Assembly: GCA_017651515.1 (NCBI GenBank)
Contig: JAGCCU010000047.1
Span: 62,001 to 126,000, forward strand
DNA length: 64,000 nt
Reading direction: 5' to 3'
Source of the DNA: Muribaculaceae bacterium
Lineage (GTDB): Bacteria; Bacteroidota; Bacteroidia; Bacteroidales; Muribaculaceae
The translations under genes and the position numbers were made by a program. Shown here piece by piece: positions 42,210 through 54,200 of this stretch. Each line of letters starts with the position of its first letter. Positions within the stretch are counted from its first letter, which is position 1. The notes beneath the pieces were generated by a model that was not told the DNA's origin, did no database searches, and saw only the letters and a program-made list of their open reading frames with translations.

Positions 42210-43637
42210 TTACCAAGCATCAAGTCGCGATGAAAGTTCAGGGAATAAAGATTTGGAAAATTCGGGGCTTGAGTTGCCTTCTCGCTTCTGTTTTCTATAG
42301 TCATCCAGAAGTTTAAATGCATAACGACTTAGGAATACTATTGCCACAAGGTTGCACGCTGTAAGCAGTGCCATAAATACATCACCAAGGCTCCACACTA
42401 AATCAAGGCTTGCCACCGCACCGAAAAGCACCATCAATCCTCCTGAAAATATTCTATAAACCATCAGCACCCACTTGCGGTCGGTGAGGAATCTCACGTT
42501 GGCTTCACCATAGTAATAATTGCCTATTATACTACTAAAAGCAAATAGCAATATAGCAATTGCCACAAACAGCGTTCCCGCACCACCAATCTGGGTCTTG
42601 AGCGAAGCTTGTGTAAGCACAATACCATTCAACCCAGTAGAAGCATACACACCACTGATTAAAATAATAAAAGCAGTGCAACTGCAAACTAGCAAAGTAT
42701 CGGTAAAAACCCCCAAGGCCTGGACCAACCCCTGCTTCACAGGGTGGCTGACATGGGCTGCGGCAGCCACATTAGGTGCAGAACCTTCGCCGGCCTCGTT
42801 ACTAAAGAGACCACGCTTGATTCCCATCATCATCGTAGCGCCAATGGCTCCACCAGCAAACTGTCCCATGCCGAATGCACTCTCAAATATCAATTTGAAC
42901 ATCTGCGGTATAAGTGAGATATTCATTAAAAGCACGACAACGGCCAAAATGAAATATCCAATCGCCATTATTGGCACGAGTACGCTGCTCACCTTGGCAA
43001 TGCGACGAATGCCACCAAACACAATTACCAACGCAATGATGGCAATAACGACACCTACAATCATCTGATTGAATCCAAAAGCCTCATGCATTGCATCACA
43101 AATGGTATTGCTTTGAATTGAATTGTACGACAATCCGAAAGTAAGGGTCATCAATACGGCAAACAAAGCTGACATCCACTTGCTTCGCATACCATAAAGG
43201 ATATAATAAGCAGGACCGCCTATGAACCAACCGTCTTTGGTCTTGCGTTTGAACAACTGCGCCAGTGTACTCTCGACAAATGCCGTTGCCGAGCCTATCA
43301 ATGCTATTACCCACATCCAGAAAATTGCACCTGGACCACCCAAAGCGATGGCCGTTGCCACACCAGCCAAGTTACCCGTACCTACTCGTGTTGCTACCGA
43401 CACGGCAAAGACCTGAAACGATGAAACATGATTCTTCTCCTTCACTTTAGATGAAGACGAGTCTACCAGCATACGAATCATCTCGCCTATCATTCTAAAC
43501 TGCACAAAGCGCGTGCGCCACGTGAAATACAAGCCACAAACCACTAATGCAGCTATCAATATGTACGTCCACAAAAAGTCGTTAATCGATGTAAGAAAAA
43601 CGTTCAGAGCGCCACTTGAAGAAAATATATCTTTCAC
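42210..43637 (-). CDS. Alanine/glycine:cation symporter (AGCS family)
   Basis: A 475-residue inner-membrane symporter with about eleven hydrophobic segments and the AGCS signatures VATRVGTGNLAGVATAIALGGPG and RGLFSNEAGEGSAPNVAAAAHVSHPVKQGLVQ (read in parts). The family imports alanine or glycine with sodium or protons. The start codon is GTG at 43637; a TAA lies five codons upstream in frame, so no earlier start exists. It lies alone between the galactose operon and a divergent outer-membrane gene. Confidence 0.95.
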   Translation of the reverse strand: MKDIFSSSGALNVFLTSINDFLWTYILIAALVVCGLYFTWRTRFVQFRMIGEMIRMLVDSSSSKVKEKNHVSSFQVFAVSVATRVGTGNLAGVATAIALGGPGAIFWMWVIALIGSATAFVESTLAQLFKRKTKDGWFIGGPAYYILYGMRSKWMSALFAVLMTLTFGLSYNSIQSNTICDAMHEAFGFNQMIVGVVIAIIALVIVFGGIRRIAKVSSVLVPIMAIGYFILAVVVLLMNISLIPQMFKLIFESAFGMGQFAGGAIGATMMMGIKRGLFSNEAGEGSAPNVAAAAHVSHPVKQGLVQALGVFTDTLLVCSCTAFIILISGVYASTGLNGIVLTQASLKTQIGGAGTLFVAIAILLFAFSSIIGNYYYGEANVRFLTDRKWVLMVYRIFSGGLMVLFGAVASLDLVWSLGDVFMALLTACNLVAIVFLSRYAFKLLDDYRKQKREGNSSPEFSKSLFPELSSRLDAW

Positions 43638-43730
43638 TTGAAATCCATTTTATAGCTTGTAAAATTACTATTTTTCGGCATATAAGAGAAAAATTATGCT
43701 CATAAAATGCAACATGTTGATTTTATTTAG

Positions 43731-43738
43731 TAATTTCG
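43731..43738 (+). promoter_or_regulatory. -7 box of the outer-membrane protein gene
   Basis: TAATTTCG (43731-43738) is one base off TAnnTTTG, 28 bases before the ATG. The -33 region is weak. Confidence 0.4.
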
Positions 43739-43765
43739 CACGTTTTAATAATAAAAATTTTAATC

Positions 43766-44284
43766 ATGAAAAAGATTTTAGCATTAGTATGCACCGTTTT
43801 GCTTGGCATTACAGCAGCTTCCGCACAAGCCTATAAAGGCGATGTCGCCGCAGGTATAAACCTCAACTATGGAAGTAAGATTGAAAACTTAGGTCTTGGA
43901 GCAAAGTTTCAATACACAATTATAGACCACGTGCGTGCCGAAGTGGGATTTAACTACTTCTTCAAAAAGAATTTTGAGTCGATGTGGGACGCTAATCTCA
44001 ATGCTCATTACTTGATCAACGTCTATCAAGAGAAACTGTATCTCTATCCAATCGTGGGCCTTAATTTCTCTTCACTTAGCTTTGATGAAAAAGGGTTTGC
44101 CAAGGAATATGGAGTTGACCCCGGTGTAAAGCACGAAGATATCAACCGCTTCGGTCTAAATCTTGGCGCCGGCGCCGAATATCGCATTACCGAGAAAATC
44201 GGTCTGTCGCTGGAATATCGCCACACTATCTTGAAGGACATTGACCAAGGCGTATTCTCTATTGGCGCAAACTACAAGTTTTAA
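43766..44284 (+). CDS. Small outer-membrane beta-barrel protein (OmpW/OMP_b-brl-like)
   Basis: The 172-residue product has a signal peptide (MKKILALVCTVLLGITAASA). Alternating strands follow (GINLNYGS, KFQYTIIDHVRAEVGFNYFF, YLYPIVGLNFSS, GLNLGAGAEYRIT). It ends in SIGANYKF, the C-terminal aromatic pattern of a barrel. About eight strands fit the length. Function is unknown; relatives are small porins or adhesin-like proteins. A strong terminator follows the stop. Confidence 0.85.
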   Translation: MKKILALVCTVLLGITAASAQAYKGDVAAGINLNYGSKIENLGLGAKFQYTIIDHVRAEVGFNYFFKKNFESMWDANLNAHYLINVYQEKLYLYPIVGLNFSSLSFDEKGFAKEYGVDPGVKHEDINRFGLNLGAGAEYRITEKIGLSLEYRHTILKDIDQGVFSIGANYKF

Positions 44285-44310
44285 TCACTAGTAACAACAA
44301 ACAAGCTACA

Positions 44311-44353
44311 ATCCGTGAAGATGCGTTCTACTGCTCATCTTCACGGATTCTTT
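44311..44353 (+). terminator. Intrinsic terminator after the outer-membrane protein gene
   Basis: ATCCGTGAAGATG (44311-44323) pairs perfectly with CATCTTCACGGAT (44336-44348), followed by TCTTT. A 12-base loop separates the arms. Confidence 0.8.
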
Positions 44354-44373
44354 CAAACAAATAAATAATCAAT

Positions 44374-44754
44374 ATGGCATCACATAATGAATTGGGCAAA
44401 CTTGGCGAAAGTATTGCACGAGACTTTCTGATTTCCAAAGGCATGATTATCCGTGAACAAAATTGGCGTATGAATCACTTGGAAATAGATCTGGTTGCCG
44501 AAGATACAGACAAAGCACTTTTGCACATTGTAGAGGTAAAGACTCGTTCATCAGACGACCATTATGACCCAATGGCCGCCATCAACCATCGCAAACGTAC
44601 AAACTTGATAAATGCTGCAAACGGATATGTCAGATACTATCAGTTAAAGTTTGGCATTCAATATGATGTCATAACCATAATCGGCTCACCAGAAAACTAT
44701 AAAATCAACTATATTCCTGATGCTTTCCGTCCTTCATTACGCACATACAGATAA
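44374..44754 (+). CDS. YraN family (UPF0102) protein, nuclease-like fold
   Basis: A 126-residue protein with the UPF0102 pattern: NELGKLGESIARDFL, then EIDLVAEDTDK and HIVEVKTRSSDD. The Asp-Glu-x-Lys arrangement matches a restriction-endonuclease-like fold. Its job in the cell is unknown; co-location with envelope or DNA-repair genes is common. It lies between the outer-membrane protein terminator and the lpxD promoter and has no other close partner. Confidence 0.92.
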   Translation: MASHNELGKLGESIARDFLISKGMIIREQNWRMNHLEIDLVAEDTDKALLHIVEVKTRSSDDHYDPMAAINHRKRTNLINAANGYVRYYQLKFGIQYDVITIIGSPENYKINYIPDAFRPSLRTYR

Positions 44755-44840
44755 AGTGTTCGTTTTTTCTTAATATATGTACTTTTTCTCACATAAGGCT
44801 TTTCTGAGATAAACCATTTAGGTTTTTTTAGCTTGTAAAG

Positions 44841-44871
44841 TTGGCTATTACGTCGATTATTCCGAAATTTG
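44841..44871 (+). promoter_or_regulatory. Probable promoter of the lipid A gene cluster
   Basis: TTGG (44841-44844) is followed after 19 bases by GAAATTTG (44864-44871), one base off consensus in the first pair. It is 28 bases before lpxD. Confidence 0.45.
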
Positions 44872-44898
44872 CAGAATAATTAATTTACATATACTATA

Positions 44899-45942
44899 AT
44901 GGAAATTACTGCCCAGCAATTGGCAGCCATGGTTCATGGCACAGTAGAAGGTGATGAGAATGTAATCATCAACAATTATTCAAAGATTGAAGAAGCAACA
45001 CAAGGATGTCTCACATTCCTTGCCAATCCTAAATATACACACCACATTTACACTACAAAGGCTTCGGCAGTACTTGTAAAGAATGATTTTCAGCCAGAGC
45101 ATGATATAGCTACTACTCTGATTCGAGTAGAAGACCCCTACAAGACTCTTGCTGACTTACTTAACTTCGTCAACAGCCAGACCACTCCGACTAAACGAGG
45201 TGTAGAGAATCCATCATTCATCAGTGAAGGCGTGACAATCCCAGAAGACACATACGTTGGTGCTTTTGCCTATATTGGCCACAATGTCTCTATTGGCAAG
45301 AACGTGAAGATATATCCCCAAGCTTACATTGGCGACAACGTCACTCTGTGTGATGATGTTACAATTTATCCAGGAGTGAAAATATATCATGGATGCAAGA
45401 TTGGCAACCGCTGTACCATCCATGCTGGTAGTGTAATAGGCAGCGACGGATTCGGCTTTGCTCCAAAAGAAGACGGCACATACGAGAAAATCTCCCAAAT
45501 CGGCATCGTCATCCTTGAAGACGATGTGGAAATTGGTGCCAATACGACAATAGACCGTGCCACAATGGGCGCTACCGTAATCCATCGAGGTGTTAAACTC
45601 GACAACCTTATCCAAGTGGCACATAATGTTGAAATAGGCGAAGACACAGTCATGGCAGCCCAAGTTGGTGTTGCAGGTTCCACAAAGATTGGCAAACACA
45701 ATATGGTTGGCGGACAGGTTGGTTTCGCTGGACATATTACAATTGGGGACAACAACGGCATCGGCGCACAGAGTGGTATTCCAAACAGCATAGGCAGTGG
45801 ACTACGCGTACTGGGATCACCAGCTATCAACGCTCTCGACTTTGCACGACAAAACGTATATTTCAAAAGGTTAGGCCAAATGAGTGATGACATTCGCACA
45901 TTGCAAAAACAAATCAAAGCTCTAACTGAGAACAAAGAATAA
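44899..45942 (+). CDS. lpxD: UDP-3-O-acylglucosamine N-acyltransferase LpxD
   Basis: LpxD adds a second hydroxyacyl chain to UDP-3-O-acyl-glucosamine in lipid A assembly. The 347-residue protein has the N-terminal uridine-binding domain (to about 100) and a long left-handed hexapeptide helix ([20 protein letters not shown]..., repeated I-x-I-G steps). The catalytic histidine is in [12 protein letters not shown] (near 245). It starts the lipid A run with the lpxC-fabZ gene 18 bases downstream. Confidence 0.97.
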   Translation: MEITAQQLAAMVHGTVEGDENVIINNYSKIEEATQGCLTFLANPKYTHHIYTTKASAVLVKNDFQPEHDIATTLIRVEDPYKTLADLLNFVNSQTTPTKRGVENPSFISEGVTIPEDTYVGAFAYIGHNVSIGKNVKIYPQAYIGDNVTLCDDVTIYPGVKIYHGCKIGNRCTIHAGSVIGSDGFGFAPKEDGTYEKISQIGIVILEDDVEIGANTTIDRATMGATVIHRGVKLDNLIQVAHNVEIGEDTVMAAQVGVAGSTKIGKHNMVGGQVGFAGHITIGDNNGIGAQSGIPNSIGSGLRVLGSPAINALDFARQNVYFKRLGQMSDDIRTLQKQIKALTENKE

Positions 45943-45960
45943 TTTATTGAAAGGCATATA

Positions 45961-47352
45961 ATGAAACAGCGAACATTAAAGCAGGAATTCACGCTAACTG
46001 GAAAAGGACTGCACACAGGATTGCAAATTGAGGCAACTTTTAAGTCCGCTGATATAAATACAGGCTATTTATTCCGGCGAATCGACCTCGAAGGCTGTCC
46101 CACTATCGAAGCCGTAGCCGAGAATGTCATCGAGACAAAACGCGGCACTGTGATTGCCAGTCGCAGCAATAAAGATGTCAAAGTCAGTACCATAGAACAT
46201 GCTATGGCAGCATTATACGCGGCTGGCATAGATAACTGCATTATAGAGGTAAACGCACCTGAGCTGCCCATTCTTGACGGCAGTGCAATTATATATGCAA
46301 CAAAGATTGAAGAATTGGGCTATGTTGAACAAGATGCCGAAAAGGACTACTATGTAGTCAAACAACGCATCAAGGTAGTTGATCCAAAATCTGGTTCATC
46401 ACTCATCGTATTGCCTGATGACGACTTCTCAATCGATACGATGATTGAATTTAACTCTCCTGTACTAAGCAACCAGTTTGCATCGCTTAATAACATGGCT
46501 GATTTCAAGGATCAGATTGCAGCATGCCGCACCTTCGTCTTTGTCAGGGAAGTAATGCCACTGCTTCAGATGAATCTGATTAAGGGTGGTGACCTTGACA
46601 ATGCCATCGTCATATATGACACACCTATGGCTCAAGAAGAGCTAGACAAACTCGCTGATGTAATGAAGGTGCCTCACAAGCCTGCTGCTGAGTTGGGATA
46701 CATCAACAATAAGCCCCTTCTTTTCAACAACGAGCCAGCTCGTCACAAGCTGCTCGATGTATTAGGCGATCTGGCCCTTATAGGACGACCGCTTAAGGGC
46801 CGCATCGTTGCAACTCGTCCTGGCCACAGTCTGAATACTCAGTTATCTAAGAAAATACGACAGGAACTTCGTCGTCAGAATGTTCAGGCACCCATCTACG
46901 ATCCAAACAAAGAACCCCTATATGATGTTAATCAAATTCGTAAGATGCTTCCACATCGCTACCCTATGCAATTAGTGGACAAAATCATTGAGATTAACAA
47001 CGACCATATCGTGGGTGTTAAGAACGTTACTGCCAACGAGCCATTCTTTCAAGGTCACTTCCCTGACGAGCCCGTCATGCCCGGCGTGCTACAAGTAGAA
47101 GCCATGGCACAGACCGGCGGCATTCTTGTTCTCAGTACGGTAGAAGATCCTGAGCGTTACTCGACATATTTCATGAAGATTGACAATGTGAAGTTCCGTC
47201 AAAAGGTTGTACCTGGCGATACGCTGGTGTTCCATATGCAATTGCTCTCCCCCATACGCCGAGGTGTCGCAATGATGAGAGGATATGCTTTTGTTGGAGA
47301 AAAAGTGGTAAGTGAAGCCGAATTTATGGCACAGATAATCAAAAACAAATAA
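45961..47352 (+). CDS. lpxC-fabZ: LpxC-FabZ fusion: UDP-3-O-acyl-GlcNAc deacetylase and hydroxyacyl-ACP dehydratase
   Basis: The 463-residue protein joins two enzymes, a hallmark of Bacteroidota. Residues 1-300 are LpxC: zinc-binding His near 77 (STIEHAMAALYAAGIDNC) and further ligands near 255 (RHKLLDVLGDLALIG). Residues about 315-463 are FabZ: LPHRYPMQLVDKI and the active FQGHFPDEPVMPGVLQVEAM with His and Glu. LpxC makes the first committed lipid A step; FabZ provides unsaturated acyl-ACP. The fusion may balance lipid A and fatty-acid flux. It lies between lpxD and lpxA in one transcript. Confidence 0.98.
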   Translation: MKQRTLKQEFTLTGKGLHTGLQIEATFKSADINTGYLFRRIDLEGCPTIEAVAENVIETKRGTVIASRSNKDVKVSTIEHAMAALYAAGIDNCIIEVNAPELPILDGSAIIYATKIEELGYVEQDAEKDYYVVKQRIKVVDPKSGSSLIVLPDDDFSIDTMIEFNSPVLSNQFASLNNMADFKDQIAACRTFVFVREVMPLLQMNLIKGGDLDNAIVIYDTPMAQEELDKLADVMKVPHKPAAELGYINNKPLLFNNEPARHKLLDVLGDLALIGRPLKGRIVATRPGHSLNTQLSKKIRQELRRQNVQAPIYDPNKEPLYDVNQIRKMLPHRYPMQLVDKIIEINNDHIVGVKNVTANEPFFQGHFPDEPVMPGVLQVEAMAQTGGILVLSTVEDPERYSTYFMKIDNVKFRQKVVPGDTLVFHMQLLSPIRRGVAMMRGYAFVGEKVVSEAEFMAQIIKNK

Positions 47353-47367
47353 CAATATTTTCACGAG

Positions 47368-48159
47368 ATGAACAACTATCAGAATATACAACCGTTAGCA
47401 AGCATCAGTCCAAACGCCATCATTGGCAAAGACGTAAAGATTGGACCGTTTGTTACCATTGATGTTAATGTTGAAATTGGTGACGGCTGCATAATTGACA
47501 GTAATGCCGTTATTCATGGCGGGGCTCGCATCGGCCGGAATTGTCATATCCACTCTGGAGCCGTGGTGAGCGGAATTCCCCAGGACCTGAAGTTCAAGGG
47601 AGAAGATTCCATCGCCATCATAGGTGACGGTACATCAATCCGCGAGTTCGTTACCATTCATCGTGGTACTGCCTCCAAAGGTAAGACCGTTATCGGCAAA
47701 AACTGCCTTATCATGGCTTATAGCCATGTGGCTCACGATTGCACGTTGGGCGATAACATAATCATGTCCAATGCCGTGCAGATTGCTGGTGAGGTCATCG
47801 TCGGAGATTATGCCGTAATTGGAGGTGGAACGCTAATCCATCAGTTCTCGCTCATCGGACAACATGTAATGATACAAGGCGGTTCTCATGTAAATAAGGA
47901 TGTTCCACCATACGTCATGGCTGGACGCATTCCCTTGGCTTTCGAAGGCGTCAATGCTATCGGCCTACGCCGTCGTGGGTTTACTGACGAACAAGTAGAT
48001 GTAATTCAGAACGTCTATCGCACTTTGTTCTTCTCCAAGCTGAACACGGCAGAGGCCTTAGCCAAAATAGAAGCTGAGATTGCCGCATTGCCTGAGAGGG
48101 ATATTATCACCGAGTTTGTTAGAGCAAGCAAACGAGGTGTAGTACGCCCAAATATCTAA
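47368..48159 (+). CDS. lpxA: Acyl-ACP:UDP-GlcNAc O-acyltransferase LpxA
   Basis: LpxA starts lipid A synthesis by acylating UDP-GlcNAc at O3. The 263-residue protein is an almost pure hexapeptide helix (ISPNAIIGKDVKIGPFVTID...). The catalytic histidine is in MAYSHVAHDC (near 120), and a C-terminal helical tail ends the protein. It lies 15 bases after lpxC-fabZ and is the last gene of the run. A hairpin terminator follows the stop. The acyl-chain length it prefers cannot be read with certainty. Confidence 0.97.
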   Translation: MNNYQNIQPLASISPNAIIGKDVKIGPFVTIDVNVEIGDGCIIDSNAVIHGGARIGRNCHIHSGAVVSGIPQDLKFKGEDSIAIIGDGTSIREFVTIHRGTASKGKTVIGKNCLIMAYSHVAHDCTLGDNIIMSNAVQIAGEVIVGDYAVIGGGTLIHQFSLIGQHVMIQGGSHVNKDVPPYVMAGRIPLAFEGVNAIGLRRRGFTDEQVDVIQNVYRTLFFSKLNTAEALAKIEAEIAALPERDIITEFVRASKRGVVRPNI

Positions 48160-48191
48160 TAAAATACACTGACCTAGGTTTATATTTAGTG

Positions 48192-48226
48192 ACAGCTCCC
48201 TCTGCTTTACAGGAGGAGCTGTTTAT
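48192..48226. terminator. Hairpin terminator between lpxA and sprA (converging genes)
   Basis: ACAGCTCC (48192-48199) pairs with GGAGCTGT (48215-48222), then TTTAT on the plus strand. The partial inner pairing makes it weak to moderate, and it may stop both transcripts. Confidence 0.6.
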
Positions 48227-48273
48227 AATCTACTTATTTTCGTAGAAATCACATTCTACTACCGTTGCTGATT

Positions 48274-51200
48274 TTACTTGGCGAGGTTCAGGTTGAGAGA
48301 GAGTCCGAAGTTGCTGTTTGTGGTTGGATATGCCGTTGCCGAAACTAGCGGTGTATTAACCTGATAGTCGAAATAAGCTCCAAGTGTCACACGTTTGCTC
48401 ATCTGATAGTTGGCAGTGAAGTTTATACCCAAGGTGCGAGTGCCACTGGTTGCCTGAGTGGTATTTACATCCATCTTTCGGATAAGTGCAGTATTGTTAT
48501 TGAGCTGCACATTGAGATTCATGGTGAGGTCATTGCTCACACCCTTTTGTTGACCTTTAATCTTAAGTACAGAGTTGAAATTGGCAATCTTATACCCCGC
48601 ACCTAGAACGAATGACTTGGTGAGGGCCTCCACGAGCTGTCCAGCAGCAGAGTTGAGGGTTAAAGTACGAGTATCACGATACTCGCAGTTGAATGTCATT
48701 TCGTTCTTTAAGGTCAAATTTACACCAATGAGCGGAGCAAACTTCTCGGTTAAAGTGACCGAAGAAATGTTATATGGAGACGAAGGTATTGGATTCCCCG
48801 TGAGTTGGTCTTGAGTGAATCCCAATCCATTGCCTATGTCAATCCAGTCGGTGAATGAATTGAACGAACCGACCTGATATGTACATTGATAAGCATGAGT
48901 GAGCGTGAATGCCTTGAACCACTTCTTGAACGCTTCCATCTTGGTTAAGCCGTCATAAGTGACACGCCAGTTAGGTAGAATCTCTTTAAGCGATGGGAAT
49001 GGATTGAGCGTTACCGATGAAGCATTTTTGCCCGAATATGCTGCCATGAATGCAGGAATCAAAACATCACTGCTTGACATATTAACCGGACTTGTCTCGG
49101 GATTAAATTCCTTTCCTACTAGAACTGACCCTCTTAAGAAACCCCTCTCAGGGTATGTCTGCCCATAATATTGTTCCTGAATACGATTAGCAACAATAGG
49201 TATATTGGCAAGGAAGTCGTCAAATGCCTGACTATGGTATCCGTCATCGGCACTCACACCATGCAATGCCGTCTTTATTGCAACGTGAGTCTTAGTATAG
49301 CTACCAGCATAAATAGTAGCCATGTCATCATACATAAATTGCACTTGGTTGGTGCGATTATCTGTTCGGTTACCTGTGAGAGTAATCTTTAGACCCTTGA
49401 TTGGCTCAAGCTGAACCTCGGCAGTGAATTCATCGGTTTTGGAATACAATGCTGGTGATGTTTGAGTCTGGTCGCCCATGAGCCATCCTCTAGACTTAGC
49501 CTTATCGATATAACTTTCGTCAACGAAACCAAAAGCAAAGTCTAATCCAGGAGCCATTACATCATAGTGAGTGTTTTGTCCGAAGAGATCACCCACATCA
49601 GGTATAAACTGTGGTATAGAGAGCTGCTGAGTCTTCCGCCAACGTACATTTACACTCCTTACGCTCATGGCAAGTCTTGCCGTATACTGCCCAAGTTCCC
49701 ATAGGAATCCTTTATGTTCTTTCTGCACCTCAGTGATAGTGAACTTTATGTTATCATCACCATGTGTAAGGATTTCCACAGAATTATTGTCAATAACCTT
49801 GAATTGAACCGGGAATGGCTTGTCCTTCGTCGTGGTTGCCGTCACCTTGACGTTCTTCACGTTCATGTTGTGCTTGATTACCGTCGAAGAGTCGGGATTT
49901 AGCTTGAAAGTGCGATTGAACTTCTTGGGTTTGGGTTTAGACTTTGAGTTCTGATTACTGGAAGTTCCAGAGAAACGCTTGTTAACTTCCTGTAGATACG
50001 GAATCTTGTTGTATAACTGTTCCAAAGTAAGTCTCGTTTCAACGCTGAATGACGACTGATTGGCAATGGTGTTACCCGATGACACATCATCGACCACGGT
50101 GCCTCGGTTCCAATTATACGTTGCATTATAATTGGCTGAAGCAGTGATGAAGCTCAGAATAGGAATTGCGCTGAACGGAGCCTTATAGCTTGCCGTAAAC
50201 GATTGGTTATAACTCCAAGGAGTTCCCAAATCCTTAATGCTTCGCCATACTGAATCTCGCCAGTCGCGATAAGCATCGGGGAAGAGTTTCTTGTTAACCT
50301 GCCCTACCGGTTCAAGTATATGAGCCTGTGTGTTGCTGTTGAAAGAAGCACTGAGCGACTTGGTAAAGTTCCATGAAATAGCGAACTGACGATCCCAGAG
50401 GAAATTCTTACTTACCGCAACAGGCAGTTCTACGTCAATACCTGTCTCATTACGAGTCTGCTGTTCGTAGTAGTAACGTGAAATATTACTGTTGAAAGCA
50501 ATATTCGCCGGTAACCAATGAATCTCCCATTCACGGAAAAACTTCATGTTCTTGTTCTTTGCATCAATGAAAGACTTGAAGGGAGTGAAAGGCTTGACAT
50601 ATGGTGTCCAACTATACTGGAAACTGCCTCTTGTATCATTAGTGTTTTCATACACATTGTCGGGATCACTCAAATGCTGCTTGTTGAACGAGTAACTAAA
50701 TGTAAAGTTAGCTGGATCCCAAGGCATTGGGTTCTTGCTTTTTACGTTAAATTTCAACCCAGAGATACTAAAGCTCTTGGCAGTGCGTTGCGTTATAGCG
50801 AAATCATTAATTGAATCTCGCTGGTGGTCGTTAGAACAAGCATCAATGGCTTCTTGCAGCAAGATGTCCTGATCCAGAGGATTGTACTTTGGAGTAGTCT
50901 TCTCATTGCTATAAGAATAATAGATAGGAGCATTCAATTTCACTTTCTCAGGCAAGAAGCGTCCCAAATCAGTCTGCACTGCTACATTATACTGGTCATA
51001 GTCATCCAGACGTCTCTGACTTAGAGACTGGTCTACCGATCCGAAACCGTAAGTCTCCTTGTGGAAACCAACATTCACGGTAGCAATATCGCTCATGTTG
51101 AGAACCATGTTGGCTTTTGCAGCCCAACCACCATCATTGTCAAAGTCGGTCACACGCAACTCATCGGCCCAGACGACACAGCTGCGAGGTGAATTGGCGT

Positions 51201-54200
51201 TATTACGCACACCAATCATCATTACACGAACATCTCCCAGTGATGGATTTCCTTGCACGGTAACTCTATGGTTAGGTGAATTTGGATCCTGCATGGTATA
51301 TCGCTGTGTATAGGACACACCGTTTTCACCCGCCAATTTAGCAGCATTACGCGCTTTCTTCACCATGGTGAAAACATCCATATCCACATCTAGCATATTC
51401 TGTTCAGGCCAAACTTTCAAACGATCAGAGCTGCTGTTTGTGTTATATCGTCCAGGTTCGGTCAGGTCAAGAGGAATTTCATATTCATAATAGTTGTTCT
51501 TGATATCAGTACCCAACCTTACGAAAGCCGACACATCTCCATTTCGAAGGATGTTATCTCCTACCTCAGCCTCTGCATGGAGGAACATCTGCAGACGCTT
51601 GTAGATACGCAGGTCTAATGTAGTATTGCGATATACACCTCTTGCATCGCCCTGCTGCAGGCCATCGATAGTCATCTGCATAGACTGCTCGTTGAGCTGT
51701 GTGATTTGTGATTGTCCTGAGTCTATAATACGGGTCACGCCAGGAGGCAGTACATAGTTCACTGGTTCACGAGAAGCATTTTCTTCAATGTTTACGGTAT
51801 TAACATTGACAGAACCAGTCGCTGGAGCGTCACCTCGCATATTCAGGTTGTAGTCGTAGTTTCTCCATTCACCACGCATAAGTTCGAGCGTAGCAAATCG
51901 TAAATGGGTCGTCTCTTTAAAACCAGTCATGAACATACGTATGAAACGAATGGTTGAGAAGTCGTTGATACTACCCACCTTGCGTTCATAGCTGCGTAAT
52001 GGAATGCTGAACTGATACCACGTCACTTCCTGTCGCTGACCGTTGCGTGTAGTGACTACAGCGTTCCGCTTGTCGATAATATAATTCTTTCCTACATCGA
52101 GCGAATCTGGATGTATCGCGACACGGTACTGGAAGTAACGCTCATATTCGTTAAGAGTATTGTCCTGATTAATATCTTCAACATCTGGCACGCTTCGTGA
52201 ACTCTGATACAAACCATCACTGGCATCTTCCTGACCAAGCGAGTTACCTTCTACACCGTTATAATGCTTGTATCTATCAAGAATTCCCAAACGCTGTTCA
52301 TCATAGTCATAGCCACGATAGAAATGATAGTTATCAGTTGCCGGGTCATTCAGAGGAGAGAACTGATCCTGCTCCATGCGTGAAATAGCTTCAGCTGACA
52401 ACTTTGTACGCAACTTCGTGACGAAATTCTTATATGTAGCAAATGACTTCTCCTGAGTGGTAGACAGTCCATTAAGTCCGACATCCTGAGAAATACGGGG
52501 ACCATTTGATGTATCGAAAGCATAGGTGAGCGAAGTCTGAGTATTAACCTTACCCCAAACAGTTTCCTTCATGTAGCTAGGATCAACATTATCACCTATA
52601 CCGTTCTCATACGACTTCAGACCATCCTTGAGAATATCCTCGCTCACCTCACCAAGGTTGAAGTAGAGATATCCGCCATCATAGTTGGGGTTGTTCTCAT
52701 CAAGGAATGGGTCCAGCATCCAGAACTGAATGTACTCAATATTCGATTGTTCAAAGTCTGTATTATCAAGTTTGCGCATGATTCCACCCCAGCGTTTCTC
52801 GGGATTCAACAAATAGCCATCGGAATCCACATTATCAGCATCAAGGTTGTATGGGCCACGCTCCTTGGGATAGAATGACAAGTTGAGTGTCTGCACGCTC
52901 GATGATTCACCATAGTTCAGTTCGCGACCTGGGAACACTTCGCTATAAGGAACCTCCCTCACGTATGGATTAGAAAGCTGATCAAGGTCATTCTTAATAT
53001 AACCTGGCACATAGCTCGAATTACGTTGGGTGAACAGGCGGTCAATATAATACCACGACAACAACGAACGGTTCATACCATAGGAAACGCTATCGCTCCG
53101 GCTGGCTTCAGGGAAGAGTGCATCACCCGCATTGTCATAAGGTGTAGAAGCCAGGAACCATGAATAAGGCGAACGCAGGTCGATGCCCGACTGGGTAGAT
53201 TCGAAGTCATCAATATATGAGCTACCTCGGTTAGAACCAGTCTTTGCCTGATGCGGCAATAATTGTGCAAACTCACCTTTGAACGTCAGTGTAGAAGGCG
53301 CAGTAGCATTCACTGTAGGTATCTTGTTCAATAAGTTGGTGAGCCACATAAACTTTGTGTTATATGCCAGGTTCACACCCCAGATGGTATTATTCACCAA
53401 TTCATCTCCAATGCCGACCTTTTCAGTCAGTGCCTTTTCGCCATAATGCATCAACGTTGCACCAAGATGGAAGTTCTTGTTGAATGCATAGTCAAGATCC
53501 AATCCTAACAATGTCTTTCGTTGCATACTGAAAGTGGACTGGTTTTCCATCGATACGCTGATGTTAGTTCCTGCGTCTATAATACTCTGGTTGGTGATTG
53601 TCACTGTACCCATAGTATAATCGACGGTATAGTCACTGTTTTCAGTAAGAGGGACACCACCAGCAGTAACCACGACGGAGCCACGAGGCACATTCATGGC
53701 ATTAAGTCGAATCACACTACCTGATTCTGAGCCTTGATACTCACCTACAAGCACAAACTTGTTTTTGTCCTGTGCCTGTCGTGCCACAGTAAGTGTTGAG
53801 TCGTACAGTTCCTGATATACATATTTATCAGCTAACGCATCATTGTTCATCATCTTTCTCAGATGAGAGCCAAAAGGTTCAACGACCGGGAATATAATCT
53901 TTCCTTGCGAGCTGTTCACTGTATAACCCTCAACATAGTCGAATCGTCCATCGATATTAGTCTCATTATTTGCATCCAAACGATCGAGATTCATCACCTG
54001 AAGCAGAGGCTTTCCATTAATGATGCCAGCCGGAATGTATGTCAGTTCAGTACCTGTTGTGTCGCTCAGATACTTGATATTCATCTTGAAGTTTTTCTTC
54101 GTCATCTGATAGGCACCAATTGAGTAGATGTTCTTCATCATCAAGTCCCAACAAGGATAATTGGGAGATGAAGTGGTACCTTTCAACATCTTAACATAAA

